A DNA stretch of 64,000 bases. Source: Pagrus major. Lineage: Eukaryota > Chordata > Actinopteri > Spariformes > Sparidae. Positions 1 to 14,357 of the stretch are shown one piece after another. The position numbers and the translations under genes were made by a program. Within the stretch, counting starts at the first letter, position 1. Every line of letters starts with the position of its first letter. The stretch is from assembly GCF_040436345.1 (NCBI RefSeq), contig NC_133230.1, positions 21,028,197 through 21,092,196 of the forward strand. The letters are read 5' to 3'. Under the pieces are notes generated by a model, which was not told the origin of the DNA, made no database searches, and saw only the letters and a list, made by a program, of their open reading frames with translations.

Positions 1-3000
1 AAAGTGACAGCTCACTTGTCAGTTCATGTTTAAGTCAGTTAAATACTGCGTGGTCTATTATCGATGTGATGGCACCTGTTCTACATAACAGTACCATGTG
101 CTATTGGCCCATAGTTTGCTTTAAAATGAGACTCACCTGATATAAATCATCTGATTTGAAGAACAGCACAGTTGAAATAAAGTACAGACATGCAAATCAT
201 GTTTGATTGGTGTCTTACATTTACCAGCTCATTTGAGCAGAAGCGCCGACAGACGGAGAGTGGTGGTGACTGTCATCATTACAGTCTCTCCCTTCGCCTG
301 CTCCCTGGGGGTCGCCGTATCATTGGGCTCACTTCAGTACTAATAGCCTCGTCTAAGAGCTAGCAAGGCACCTTTCGGAGGTAATGCTCCCTGCTGCAAT
401 TTAGCTTGCCATTCAACTGTGGCATGTCCCGAGCGTTGCAGGAAATTACAGCAGAGTGCTGATGTGGGGAATTTCCCCCCGAAGAATATATCTTTTTGCA
501 GACAGTCAGAATTATGAATGATGCATGTAGAACAAGTCAATCAGTCTACCATATGCCTCGAAATAAGTATGTGTGTTTGCATGCATCACGCGCACATGCG
601 CCCAGTGTGGCCCCCAGTGTTTTCTGCTGAGCACACAACAAACGCCAACTAATCGAAATTCCAACAACGTCCTGCTGCAACCTTTTCCTCCATGTTCGTC
701 CCTGAAATCTGACATTGTGCTTTACATGTGTGTGAATTCTAACCAGTTTATAGACCTCGTGAATGCTCCGGTCTGTTTTCACCTCTCATTGACCCCGAAG
801 ACAGAGAAGGGAGCGCTGTGAAATCCCCTCAACCACCTCAGTTAGGGTTGGCTGAGTAAAGAAGGAGAGCTCTCTTTGACTGCTCAGCCTGTGGATTACT
901 CCTCAATATGGGATTACGCTCCAATGAATGAGTGCAGACACAATAGCGGCAGCTCAGCTCCAAACTATACAACAGAGATTTGGCTATAGAGCTGCAATGG
1001 AATATCGGCTGATCTAGTATCAGCTGACTGCTTACTGTCATTCACACTCGTATGTTTCACCTTAATCAAGTCTCTCCAGATATCCACTTAATGAGACGCC
1101 AAGATGTCGCCAAGATTTATAATCCTGACTGACAGTTTTTTTTCATAGTCTCACTCCCTCATGTAATTGTGTTTCTGTGTGTGCTTGAAATATCTGTCAC
1201 AATCGCAGTGAAAAGGAAGACTGACCTTAATGGTGGAGAATCTGGTTTCAACAACCTCTGTATCTCTGCTCTCCTGAAGTGTTTTGACAAGAGTGAATCC
1301 TTCTGCAATATCCAGGATTTGTGTGTTTCAACCAATCTGCACTCTAATTGTCTATTGGAGGGGGGAAATGAAACTGAGAATTTAAGTTCAATGAACTAGT
1401 CAATAAACCATCAACATTATCGTTATGTTTAGCTACTAGTACTGGCTACTAGCCATACTTAAATTAAAGGGGTGATGATAATCAAGATTTCCACTGACAA
1501 ATAGCACTAAATGACTATGATAAAGTGAATCTACATTCATTTGATAGGATTCAAGAGCGCCTCACTATACTTTTATGTTCAACCCAAACGCTAACCTTTG
1601 CTTCATTACTAGAAAACTCACATTTATTCACACCTAAAGACTTTAGATGTCATATTAATTAAAAGACTAATCTTGCATTGAACAATGAGCAGTTTTTCTT
1701 CTTATTGTTATTATCTAAATCGATGCAGCATAATCAGAGATATCATCTTTTCTATTCCATGAATTCTTTCTCTTCTTCCTCACATTACCAGGAAGCTAGG
1801 GACTTTTTTTTGTTATGTGCCAGGTGAGCAATTCTCACTGGACTACCTGATGTCTTTGTTATTCATATTGCAACTCAATCATCAGCAGTCAGGTCAGAGA
1901 TACAGGTGGGCTATGCTAGTAGTGGTTAATGTAGCCCTGAGCTGAAAGCCTCAAGCAGATCTGCAGGCTACAGAGATAAACTCACTTCTCTCCATGGCCC
2001 CAGATTATCCATTTTTAAATTTATGACCTTCAGCCCCAACAGAGATGCAAATGTATCAAACTCTGTAATGTCAGTGCAGTTGTTCCCATATACTGCACCT
2101 TGAAGGTTTGTACATTTATTTTGTAATCGGCTTGTAATTTGTTAGAGCTACAATAGATGCTACATTCACGTTAATATCATCGCTTTGTGTCCTGCCTGTG
2201 TAGATGAATCTTGCCTTCATGTTTGAATCATCACCCTGAATAAGAAACCACAGTGCAACTTAACTAGGCATGATGGGATTTAAGAGGGACTCAGGGTTCA
2301 TGTTGTGTGCATTGCTCAAGTCATCCAGAGTTTAACGGCTTTGCTAATAAGACATGTCTAACAAACATGCATAAAACATATGTTTTTCTCAAGGGATGAT
2401 GTGTGAAGTCTCTGTATTAACAATTCTCTTTGGACAGATGGACAGTGTTTTCAGTATCTATAATTAATACATTCCTGAAGTTGAGTTTAGTTTTTTTCAG
2501 GTTTGTTTGTGATGAAAACTCTGACATTTGTTTTGAATTCCTAAGAAAGCAGACATTAACCTCTTTCCGAGATCTGTAACGTCAAAAACAGTTATGATTT
2601 ATCTAGAATGACGCTTGACAACATATACAGTAGTGTATGCTGTGAGGTTTATATAGCTTGAAAACTATGTAAACTGTGCTTAATACACATAAACATATAC
2701 AGTGTTCTGTTGCCAGCCATCAAACTCCATTGAACTCAATTTCTGGTGTAATCCCTGTGTCAGTATTTAAACTTTTTATTGACAATAAGCTAAAATGTCA
2801 AATGTCTCTCGGAGGAATGGTTTCATATTTCATCCAACAAAGTGTCCACAGTTTGTAAAAGCTGCAATCTGATGAATAGCCTACTGTATGATACATTAAA
2901 GTGATTCTAGTATGGCTTACTATGTGCTGTTTACAGTACATGACATGATTTAGTGTGGTATTTGTATGAACATTTTCCCAGATGTGTGCTGGGTTTACAC

Positions 3001-3504
3001 TTGCAGAAACAGCCACTGTATCTTTCACATATAAGCAAATGGAAAAACTTCCTGGATGACACAGTCAGCAGCTGCCTCATTACGTTCCAAACAAGTGAGA
3101 AAACAAGATTATTAGAAGATATTTTTCCAATGACTATTCATTGCAACTACCATACATATGGTTTTCATTCAATCCTGGAACACATAAAGAATGATTCATT
3201 TTCCCACCTTAATGATGGTACATTAAATGCCTCATATTTCATTTATTTTAATGCCTCATATCGAGAGATACCTGAAACAGTGAAATTGTAATGCTTCTCT
3301 GCACACAGTTCATCTTTAAGTTGGGTTATACATGGCTCATAAGTACAGTCATAGTCAAGCTCCTTTACACAAAACTGTCTTGTAAGAGTTGACACAACTA
3401 GTTACCAGTTGCCTCAGATTTACAGAACTATATACATTACTTTCAGGCCAGGCCAAATCTGAACGCTTTAAAGTTGTTGTAAGACTGCTTCGATGGCGCT
3501 TGGC

Positions 3505-3655
3505 TGACTGTTTTCCCTGCCTCCAGCCTTTGTGCTAAGCTAGGCTAAACATATCCTCTCTTTTCAGATGAAATTGATATTGATCCTCCCATCTAACTGT
3601 GGGTAAGACAACAAGCAAGTGTATTTCATAAAATGTCAGAGCGGTCCTTCAAAGT
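3505..3655 (-). mobile_element. Degenerate copy of a common teleost MITE-like repeat
   Basis: The stretch GCTAAGCTAGGCTAAAC, the CCATCTAACTGTGGG segment, GTGTATTTCATAAAATGTC and the end GTCCTTCAAAG align by eye with the terminal part of the repeat bounded by TTAAAGGAATAGTTC...CAAAATGTC. The same family occurs at 16652-17366 and 18739-18904. It is only a 3'-terminal fragment. Confidence 0.55.
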
Positions 3656-5740
3656 GAAATGCTGACTGTTACAGACCCCCTTCAGACAGATCCAGTGACC
3701 AGAGTAGCTGCTACTGGCTGACTGAATTCAAGCCCTCCAAACTTACATTTGTAACTCATTTTGAGGATAACCTGTGATGTATATGGAACTACAGTAGCAG
3801 ATCTGGCGTAATTGCTGCTGACCCAAACTTAACCTGAGACAGTCAGGTATGAGTGGGTCAAACAGAATTTGAACATTTGTTCACCATCCCACATCAAACA
3901 CGGGGCTTGTGGTTGCAACTGGTATCAGAGAACATCTCAAGAGACAAAACTACCATCAGAGAGCTTGTCTCTTTCTTCCTCTGCCCTTTGATGTCTGTAT
4001 TTCTCTCCCTGGCTGTCTTCATATCACATCCAAATTTAGTTCTCTGCACAGTTTATGACCCAGCCTCCCCATGCTCCTTCATCCCTCAAACCACTTCAGC
4101 AGATTTCAAAACGGTTTTGCATCCGGAGTTTATCACTCGTGAGATGCCCTTTAAGAAGAAAGGAGAGAGAAGACCCTCCATTAATTGTGCATATAAAGAA
4201 TAATGAAGAGGTGCGGAGTTATCCTTCGAAGGTGGCACAGACCCTCCCTTTTTGTCATATAGCGGATCCATCTCAAAAGCAGAAGCGGAGGGCCTTTGTG
4301 GTGCAAATGATACTGCTTCCAAGAAAACTAGCCAGTTTGCTTTTTCATGTTTATTTCTTGGTGCTGCACCATAAACTATTTGATGCCGTACACCATGAAA
4401 TGTGCACTAGTACAATGTATTTTCACAAAAAGGACACAAACATGTGGCATGAAGCCATGGAGTGCACACCCTTTCATAAAGCCATTATACTTTCCAACAT
4501 TTACTACATTTTAGATATCCGCTTCCTCTACATGATCCACATCAACTCCTCCGGCACCACCACATATGAATGTGCCTAATTCTTCATTATCACATAATTG
4601 ATACATAATTTAGATGAAGTCATGGGAAGCTAATTGCCTGTCATTCTGTTTGCCTAGCACTCCCCCGTTTTGAATCAACTGAGGCAGAGAAAGCTAATGA
4701 AAACATCACATAATGAGATTAAATATCACCTGGCCAGTGCACATCGCAGGAGTGTGATAGTCAACATTTCACACCTACACCTTACCCTTATCAGGCCTCC
4801 ATTCTTGACAGGATCTGAACAGACAGGCTTACAAAGACCTTTGTGAGGTTCAACTGTTGTTTTTTTTAGCATTAGTTTATTAAACATCTTCCTAAAGCCA
4901 CAAATGTTTTTTCGAAAGTATCCTTAACCTTTGTTTCAATTGAATATATTTAAAATACTTACATTACTTCTGAGTATGATAACATAAGAATCTTCGTGGA
5001 TAATTTGTCAGCAAAACGTTGTAAGCAGCCATTTAAGTCTCTCTTTTCCTTCATTGCAACAATATAACGTCCATTCTGTCGCTGTACAAACTGAAACACT
5101 GCCTTGTCATAACACATACTCTGAGTTTACATTGATACACTGATAAATGTGTGTCTGCGTCATCGTTTCTAAGCATTTCTATGCTTTTCAAAAAGACGTT
5201 TCCATGTGCACGAAAGCCCAAATGCATAGAAAAAGTTTCATTTTAAGAAATACCCGTGTACGTGTGGATAGAGCCTAAGTCAGTCAATTGTCGGTTTAAT
5301 TGACAGAAAACCAACCATGCACCCCTGTGGCACATCCAGCCCCGACAAAATGTAGCAAAGCGTTATTTCAACGGTGATACGTTGAACATCCTGTTGCTTT
5401 ACGCAAGCGCACTGCTTCAAAGCCTTATGCACACCGTTTCAAGAAAAGATGTCGTTCAACCAAAATGGTGCATACTTTTTTCAAATTGAACTTGCCTCTG
5501 AAAGATATCCTGATTGGCCACTTCAAGAGCTCATCTTTTCAATGTAGGGGCTTAAAGTCAGACCCATACATGCTACTAAATACTAAAAATGGATAATAAC
5601 CGTTTGCCTAGAACATATTTTTGTATTTTCAAACGACAATTATTTCAGTCCGTTTTGTCATACCAGTATTTTGTATTTTCCTTTGATACATTTTTGATGT
5701 ATTTGTGACCACTGTGTCTTCCCGGACGATGTATTGTTTT

Positions 5741-5742
<2 letters not shown>

Positions 5743-5798
<56 letters not shown>
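5743..5798. repeat. (AT)n microsatellite
   Basis: 28 uninterrupted AT units. Expected to be length-variable and prone to cruciform extrusion. Confidence 0.98.
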
Positions 5799-5801
<3 letters not shown>

Positions 5802-8800
5802 GTGGAATAGAATTGAATATATAGAAGAAGCCTACAGACTAAAGCACAGAATCCCCATTTGCTGCTGTCTGTCCATTTAATTTCCGAGCACTGGAATCGA
5901 AAATGGTATTCATATCTCTGGAATTGAATCTCTGGTGTCGCAGAAAACTTGTGACATCTGGTTCCCTCTCTGTATTTTTCAGCAAAGATGTAGGCGGATA
6001 GCATACCAAATCCATTTGTGCACTTTTGCTTCAAACAGAAGAGAGACAAATTGTTGTTTGGCATTCTTTCCCTCTGGCATTCACAGAAAATATGTCTCTG
6101 AACCCCATTAATCCATTACACCTTTAGTTCACACCAGCTTCTGCAAACAGAGGAAGCAGAGTTTAACCTCATAATCCAGTTGTAGATATTAATGAGTGGA
6201 GGATGAGTTCATCTGTCACTCCCCATTTTGTGCACGTCAGCCTTGATCCATAAAACAATCAGTCAGGTGCACTCGTAGGGCCGTGGGTTCTGCCCACAGA
6301 GTGGCTGTGTTTTTAATGGCTGCTCATTATTCATTCCCTGAGATTAACACGTAATTCCCCGCTCTGACACACTACCCCATTTATTTTAGATTAATACCAA
6401 AAAAAGCTACTGGTCAGAGACTCATGCTGTGTACCAGGCACTGAGCAGAGGGAGATTTTTACTCACAAGACAGCTGTCTCCACCCAGTGGCCACTTTGGG
6501 AATTGAATGGAAACTCAATGCAAAGATGTATTGGAAAGAGGATGTGTTTCCATACTGTTGCATAATATTACTCATCTCACCCTACGATGACATATCTTGT
6601 TCTCTCCTTCTCCATCTCTTTATTCTCTGCATCCCTCCCTTGATGTCCCCAAGTCCGCTCCCTAAAACCCAGGCGGGTGTGCCTAATGAACAGCATTCAT
6701 CAAAGTCCCGTCCCTTTGATCAGAGCAAATCCACCATGCCATGCCTTGCTCCCTGCTCCCCGCTGTACTATAACTGTGGACACTCCCTGTAAGCAACCAC
6801 ACTCATAACTCTTCATGTTCAAACAAAACAAGGGCTCGCTACACACAAGTCATTAAGAGAGTGGTCTCTGCTTGTAATGATGCTTCTTCAGTATGGAGCT
6901 TGTTACCGGGTGATGGACTGCATCTCCATACAGCTGGCTGTTGTCAGGAATGAAGCAACATGCATCAAACAGCCAGAGTATAGAAAGGGTGTTTTCTTAC
7001 ATGTTTCTGAGCTTACTGTGCTGTAGTTTCTTACCGTGGATAGGCACTTAATGACACCTGCAGGGTCAAAGAGCCACCCACACTTCTCCAAATGACCGTG
7101 GAGCCATTATGCTCCATCTTGTTGTTCACCGAGCAAATGAGACCAGAGGAGAATGGAAAGAGGAGTGTGACAAATTGTCAAGTGGTCCAGAGGATCAGGA
7201 CATAGGAGGGTTCTTTTGGAAGGATAAATCTATTAACTAGCTTCACAGTTACCCTTCATTGCACACGAACCCCCACCCCAACCACCACCGCCATTATCTG
7301 ACCCCACTCCAGTTTACAAGCTCCGCATTCACCATTAGCATTCATCAAGCCGTAAGGAGGAAGTGACGGGGATCTGCAGCTGGAGATGGTGTCATGTCTG
7401 GCGAGGGGAGTCATCACTTGTCCGGCCGAACCATATAATGAGGGTCGAGATACAGTGCTTCAAATTAAGTGTTGAGGGCAAGCACAGTTGAAATCTGTGC
7501 CAGTATATGGTTTCACTGTGTACCTTGGTGGAACATTTTGATGGATACTGTTAACAACTGTTGATATTGTCAATATGGCCAGTTTCAGCGGGCACAGTGA
7601 GCACAGCACAGCCATTTTAAATTGATTTGCCACATGGGGACAGGCTCTTTGTCTGTCCAGCTCTAGCTAGTCTGGCCACAACTTTTTATGCTAATATTAG
7701 CTAGTTGCTTTTAAAGTGCGGCTGGTTTATGGGTGCAGGGTCATAACATTCAGTGAGACAGAGAGCATCCATTTTATGTACTGACGAAGAGTAAACTACC
7801 TGCATCAAGATGACATTATGATCTTCCTCATGGGTCAGCTTCAGCTCTGGCTATGCTATTTGTTGCACTGGAACTATGCTTCTCCAAAGAGTCATGTAGT
7901 AAATTTCTCCACAGATCAATGCAGAGAAGAGCGTCAGAGGTAATAGGAGGTTGCAGAGGCTCGCACAGGAGCATACGTGCACACCTCCCACATCTCTACA
8001 AAGTGTCGTTCAGCCACGTTGTTTGGTTGATGCAACTCCAGTTGAGGGGTGAATCTGAAACTGTGACAAAAATAGGAATACTCACTACACACTTTAAAAC
8101 ATATCCAAGCGATCCACATACGCAAAAATAGTGTAACCGTAGTATGCATTACATTTTCATTATTTTATTACTTAAGTTTGCTATACGGATTGTGTGCTTC
8201 TTAAGTTGAACGGTATATTGTGGAAATTAAATTGTATTATTTCAGTTGGACTGATTCCACAGCTTTATTTTGGACTCGCAGATTTAAGTTTGAATACAAT
8301 AATTCATCATCATCATCATTTATAGCACTTTTACCAATATTTAACACATGTTACGTTTAAATGATATTTTATGTCCCTGTGTTGCAGAGTAAACATTAGT
8401 TCCTACCTGCTGTTGTTTTAAGGAGGGACAGGTATGAGTGTAACAGAGGGGAGTAACATATGCGTAGTATAAGAGATGGTGTGCATGCGGATGGGTGGTG
8501 CCAGTGGCTTATTGTGGTGTTGTGGTCCTCTGCTGTTTAACTAATAGCATCCAGCACAAGTGAGACAGATCATATACTCTGACTGCAAAGGAACCAAAAT
8601 GTGTTTGTTGTGTTTTTAGTCTATTTAATTGTAGTTCAACAAAGCTGCAATATACAGTTCGCTGCTCATTTTATTTAGTTTAACTAAATCCAAGGCGATC
8701 ATGATGGGATGCTATTTTACTATTTTTTAAATAATATTTCAGGAAAGTTGAGCGATTCTAATGTTAACATCGTTTGATATCTTTGGCCACAATAAACATA

Positions 8801-9139
8801 AAATGAAAGTTTGATACCATCACATCCCATAGAGCAAGAAAGCTGAGAGGCAGTAGACAGAAGCAGAGTGTTAGTAACATGTCCTGTGTTCTGGCTGAGG
8901 ACCGACATGAAATGTTCAGCATTAACACATACCTTACATGCACATGGATGTCTGTGTGTGTGTGTACTTGAAGGACAGCGACATCTAGATCTGTTTAATG
9001 ACTCCACGTTCTTGTAAACCAGTATCCAAAGGGTAAAAGCATAAATCCCGCTTTTTTATTAGATTCCATCCTAACCACATTGAAGCTGACAATATATCCA
9101 ATAGGAACCTCCGGCTAGACCTGCCTTGTACTGCGATAG

Positions 9140-9455
9140 GACAAGCCATTAAAATCATAAATAGAAAGGTTCTAATGAAATATCAATTAGGCCATAAGAG
9201 AAGGCCGATGCTACGTTTATGAGGCCGGAGCTCATTAAGAGGGCTACTGGCAACGTCGTGAGATCATTCTGTAATTCTCCACCGATAATCCAATTAGTCC
9301 ACAATGGATTTCTCCTGGTTGAGAAATCTTTGTTATTGGAGTAAAGTTTCACTGCACAGGGGGCATATAAATCTCAGCAGCTCCTTAAAGATCAATTATG
9401 ATGTGCTAATGGAGGCCGTAATCGTGATTATTACTTAATAATCCTATATTTTTAG
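9140..9455. promoter_or_regulatory. Candidate conserved non-coding element (enhancer-like)
   Basis: This stretch has no simple repeats, no repeat-family match and no coding potential. It is dense in homeodomain-type cores (ATTA/TAAT: CAATTAGG, CTCATTAAGAG, CCAATTAGTCC, TGTGCTAATGG, GTGATTATTACTTAATAAT). Its even composition is typical of vertebrate developmental CNEs. This is pattern recognition only; no alignment was possible. Confidence 0.35.
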
Positions 9456-9780
9456 TGAGTAATACCAGCCGGTCCAGTCATGTATGTTATTCTGATGGAG
9501 GGGCTGGAGCTTCTTGTTACAATCCTGTTGCTCACATTTGTCTTGTGTTTATTCTTCCCTCGGAGATGATTTTGATAGTGTTGACTCTGGGAATAATCAT
9601 CTCTGCAATTTTTGATATTTCAGCACTTGGCATGGGAGACAATAAGAAAACATCTATTTTTAATCAGGCGTGTCACCCCCCACCCTCCACTCCACCCCAC
9701 CCCCTCACTCACTGACCTTCAGCCCATGAAAATTCAACTCAATAATTCAGTACGCTCTGCATTTCCCTTCCCCTTTGGTA

Positions 9781-9783
9781 CAC

Positions 9784-9828
<45 letters not shown>
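9781..9828. repeat. (CA)n microsatellite
   Basis: About 24 CA units with one G interruption near the start, followed by a second short ACAC run at 9843-9854. Confidence 0.97.
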
Positions 9829-9832
<4 letters not shown>

Positions 9833-12800
9833 GTATGGGCAGACACACACACACATGATGGGTTCACAGCAGTATGATATATGGATTGTGATTGCTGCTC
9901 GTGGGAAATGTGTTTTCCTCCTGACAGCTGACTTGTATCTCCGTCTACATTTTGATTTCAGTTACATTTATTCTGCTTTCCATGTTTTCTCCTCCTTATC
10001 TCCTTCAGCTGCACATAAGCACACGAATCCCATTTTCCCATTTCTCTCATTTTCTAAAGCTGCGATCAGAGAGTTCATCTAATTGACTTAAACTTGGGGA
10101 AACATTTTGCATCCGTTTTCTCTTCATTGCAACAACATTTATATTATAAACCTTGGCCACTGGATTGCATACTTCACTTCATAACTCCCTGATTCATCTT
10201 ATTCAGTGCACCACACACTCAAAATGTTTTCAATCAATTATAAATGCAGCAGGGCCGATGCATTGTTGTATTGCACAGTCCTTGGCCATGTCTGTTTCCT
10301 GTTTAATTTCACACCTGACCGTGCCAGACCTGAACACAAGTGCTGCAGTCTACCCCCGCTTTCTATTAATCCCACGCAGACAGCACTGTAATGGCCACCA
10401 TTTCATCTCAGACGTGGAGTGACATCTTACACTGCCAATCTGATTCATCCATGACCTACTGTAACAGCACCCATTACTGCAACTGCTGAGACAACCATGT
10501 GTCTGTGATTTGGTCTGGAAATAGGAGAGGATGTTGTGAGAATTGACATAAAATATTCTCTGTACTTTATAATAAGTCCAAAAGGGAAATAATGTGCAAC
10601 ATCTGTGCACTGTCTGTAGATTTACAGCTTTTTTTGTTGATCTGCGCTTTCATTTTTTACTCAGATTACAGTGACACCCACGAACAAAAGATCTCATTCA
10701 CCAGTTCACCATTGTCTCCTACAACCTTGATTCAAAACGTATGAATAAAGACCTCACCTCATGTCTGTGTCGAAGAACAAAGAGGAAAAAAAGCTCATTA
10801 GTGACATACTTTATAGAGCTGTCACTATTAGACAAAGTGCATAGTGGCACCTGGTGAATTCAAATGAAGGTCAGCAAATTTGGGTTTCTATGAAGAAGTT
10901 TTCATTGTTTTGAAGTTAGTTTCTCTGAGTTGAAAAACTTACTGCTCCTGTTTGTCTCTGCTATTAGGTTTGCAGTTGCTTATTTAGTTCATTTATACAA
11001 AGAAAGAAATTGTATAACCGAACATACTAGATTGAATCGAATCACCAAAAGGATTTGAATTAATAAAAAAATGACTTAGATAAAGAAAAAGAACTGCAAA
11101 ATGGGAATGATGAACTAGATGAAACGGATGATCCGCGTGATAATATTCACAAAGAGTTACACAAGCACATTCACACACCCACCACTCACCTGGAGCTAAA
11201 TCCGGTGTTTTGAGTTCAGCAGGCAAGCCTTGCTGTATAATTGATGGTGCAGGATGAGCTTCCTGTTTATGTGGAGGCGATCCCTGTTTCATGTCATTAG
11301 GAGACAGTAACCTTTGGGGAGAGTTTACACGGCACTTATTGTTTTCAATGATGCTATGTCAGCAAACACTTCTGCCAGTGACAGCCGCATCATCAGATGT
11401 GGACTCTTTTTTTTTGAGGAACCCTTCACAAAGTGCCTTGAAAGTCCTATTAAATGGCATAGATTTGACAGCTACTCCTACTGAATCATATTTTTACAAT
11501 AATCTCTTTGTCAAATAAGAATCTGGGACGAGATATTGAGCCCTGTGAGTTCATAAGAGTTGAGTACCTGCCTCCTGTGGTATAAGGGGTCTTTTAAAGG
11601 TCTATGAATATAAATTGCAGCTTAGAAGAAATTTACAATGCAGGTCATGATTCTGAAACTTATAGGTTGCTGCCCATGAAAAGCATGCCAATATACTGCC
11701 CTCCTTTATGCTGTAAGCCTGTAGTATTTTAAAGATGTCCATTGCTTAAGGTGAAAATAAGCAGTCCTGTGTCAGCTTTTGTGCTAACACTGCTTGTTGA
11801 TTTACCGAGCTGTTTCTCTAGTCCTCATTGTATATTTCCAGCTCAATCCATGACATTTAGAGAGCCATTGAGAACAGTATGGTCAAGAATATATCCTGCA
11901 ACTTTTCGACAGACCTCAATAAAACCTCCAGCTCCAGGGACAAACGCCAGCAGACATTTGGGGAACAGAGGGGAAATGGGATTGTTCATGCTCCATAGAG
12001 GATGACTGGAAATACATTGGGCATGCTGTGATTGTGACACCTCTGGATATGTGCAAAGGCCCTGACACCCCTATTTCCCTCTTCTCTAGACTCAATCAAT
12101 ACCAATTTAGATTGAATCAATAATTCACTCCTGGCTTATGATTCCGTCTCATTAGGGCTACTGCTCACAAAAAGAAAAGTGTTCAGGTTGAAAGCATAAT
12201 CTTACAATTTTAGTAGGCTAATCTCTGAAATAATCCTATTAATACCGCCCCACAAAGCCACTTTATACACGCATATTTAGTCAAAATTAAGGACAGACCC
12301 GCATCTGACTTGTTAGCATAGCGACTAGTAAGAATGCTACAGCTTGCCATAGCTAAAGCTAAATTTACCTTGCTATTTCCTGTATTTGAAATATTTTGAT
12401 GAACATCTTGTTAACTTACTGTAGATAGTTATACCTGAGCGATAAGATGGGAGTGAAATCATAAAGGATAAAAACAGTTAAATGATAAGTCAACTAGCTT
12501 AGCTTAGAGCAGTAACCAGCTCAGCTTTACAAGTCACACTGCTTTTAAATCACATATTTAAACAAATTGAATAGTAAATAAATCAATTATATGTTTTTTA
12601 ATTAATAGATACTGCAAGTGAAGCTGAAAGAATAGCTTTAGTTTGCTGGTACTGTGTTTTTCCATCATCTTCCTCTGAAGGCAGAGCAGTTTTTAGGTCC
12701 ATGTGATTAACTATTTAAGAATAACTACTTTTTTTTTTTTCAGTCTTAAAAGACAAAACAAAGACATCAGATCCTATCCATCCCTGTGTTTCTGCTGGTA

Positions 12801-14306
12801 ACGATTTGCTGTAGATTTATTGCCACAGTCGATCTGATTCACTTCCTCACACGTGCATGTTGTTGCTGCGTAATACCCGCCGCATTCTGCTCAACAACTG
12901 AAGTAGATGGGGACTTGTTTTAAAATGTAAATAAACCAACCGAAAATAAACGTAAAATGGCTCCATACAGCTCGTCGGGCGCAATGGAAGACTCAGGAAG
13001 CCCTGAGAGCCATTTGATTTGAAAAGGTGTAATTTATACCCTTTTAAAGCCAAAATCTTCACTGTAGCTGCTACGCTAAGTCTGAAGTGGATGCACGAGC
13101 TCGACCGCCTGTTGAGGGTGTAAATAGCGTCTTTTTAAATCAATTCAGGATTTGGGGGCTTCAAGAGACTTGGTTTATGCTGGATAAGCTGTAAGCAACG
13201 CTGTTTTGCTTTGAGGCTCCAGAAGCTCCAGACTTTCCATCACCATAAGGGTGAGTTGATAATGCCTGTACTTCCATTTTTGGGTGAGTTTATTCTTTAA
13301 CTACCTTATAATAGCATGCACTTTTCTGTGGCTGCGGCAACATACTACCTTCATACTCACTTCCTGTAAGAAACCCGCCAAACTACATCGCTGCATTTAC
13401 TTCCTAATCACCCTAAAAACTTGAGGCTTCTTGAATTTTTTTGTAGTTAATGCTCTCTGCCTTTGAATGGCAGAACAGACAACAACTGCTTCAAATTTGC
13501 TGCTGCTGCTATATAGAAAGAGATGTTGTTTACAAAGGAGGGACGATGCTCATGAATAAAGCAGCACAGGCTTTACACCAGTTAAAAAAGAACCCAGAGG
13601 AAATAACTGCTGAGCTCTCATGGTCTTCCTTCAGGAGCTTAACCTCGTCTGACAACGTGAAACCCCTCCTTCATCGAGCACATTATTTTCAGCTTCATTG
13701 CAACACACATCTGCAGTAAGCACGCTGCTGAATGAAATGGCGGAGACAATGTTATCTGAAATTGAACTCAGGTTTGGTGCGTGAGAGTCCCTACTATCGT
13801 CAGGTAGAGATGGGATTGACCCTGAGAGATAAATGGAGCTGTGTAATTATGTGTCTTTATCAGGTCCAGGCAGCCCTGGTGCTGGAAGAAGTCATCTGGG
13901 CTGTGTCCTTGTCATCTCCCCACGAATGGCACACTGGCCAGGAAGCACGATGCCAGCGTGGCCCCATGGCACTGCGACAGGAAAGGTGCCTTTACTGTAG
14001 TCATTCTTTTTATAGATCACTGATACATGTGAGACGGCACAAGTTAATGTCGCTGCAGGTTACACTGGCTTTCTTCATGTCAATAAACCACATCTTTGGG
14101 CATGTTACGATATGTTTCCACACAAAAAGAAGGAAATATATGTTGTTTCTTACCATGGCAGTAATAACTGTCTCTGTGCTGCATTCAAGCCCTCACATGT
14201 AACATGACTTCTCCTGGTTAGACCTGTGCTTCTTAATAGAGCCCCTGTCTCCCCAAACCGGTATTTCAGCTGATTTAACCCATTAGCACTCACTCCTTGT
14301 ACACAG

Positions 14307-14307
<1 letters not shown>

Positions 14308-14355
<48 letters not shown>
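14308..14355. repeat. (CA)n microsatellite
   Basis: About 24 pure AC/CA units. Confidence 0.97.

Positions 14356-14357
<2 letters not shown>

Larger units (their letters stand above)
1..9139. other. Gene-free region
   Basis: I see no exon with paired splice sites and protein-like composition here. Frames of up to 174 codons (4055-4579) are shadows of unstructured sequence. Contents are the mobile-element remnant at 3505-3655, an (AT)n tract at 5743, and otherwise AT-rich unique-looking sequence. Confidence 0.6.

Noticed and set aside
4055..4579. 174-codon open frame, the longest in the window
   Set aside because: No family resemblance, no splice context, composition like random AT-rich DNA, and it overlaps other equally long frames.
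5645..6064. 139-codon minus-strand frame
   Set aside because: Its core is an Ile-Tyr run produced by the (AT)n microsatellite.
9612..10082. 156-codon frame with a Thr-His run
   Set aside because: The run comes from a (CA)n tract and the flanks show no coding signature.
13732..14202. 156-codon plus-strand frame
   Set aside because: No family resemblance and no paired splice sites; a chance frame next to a (CA)n repeat.
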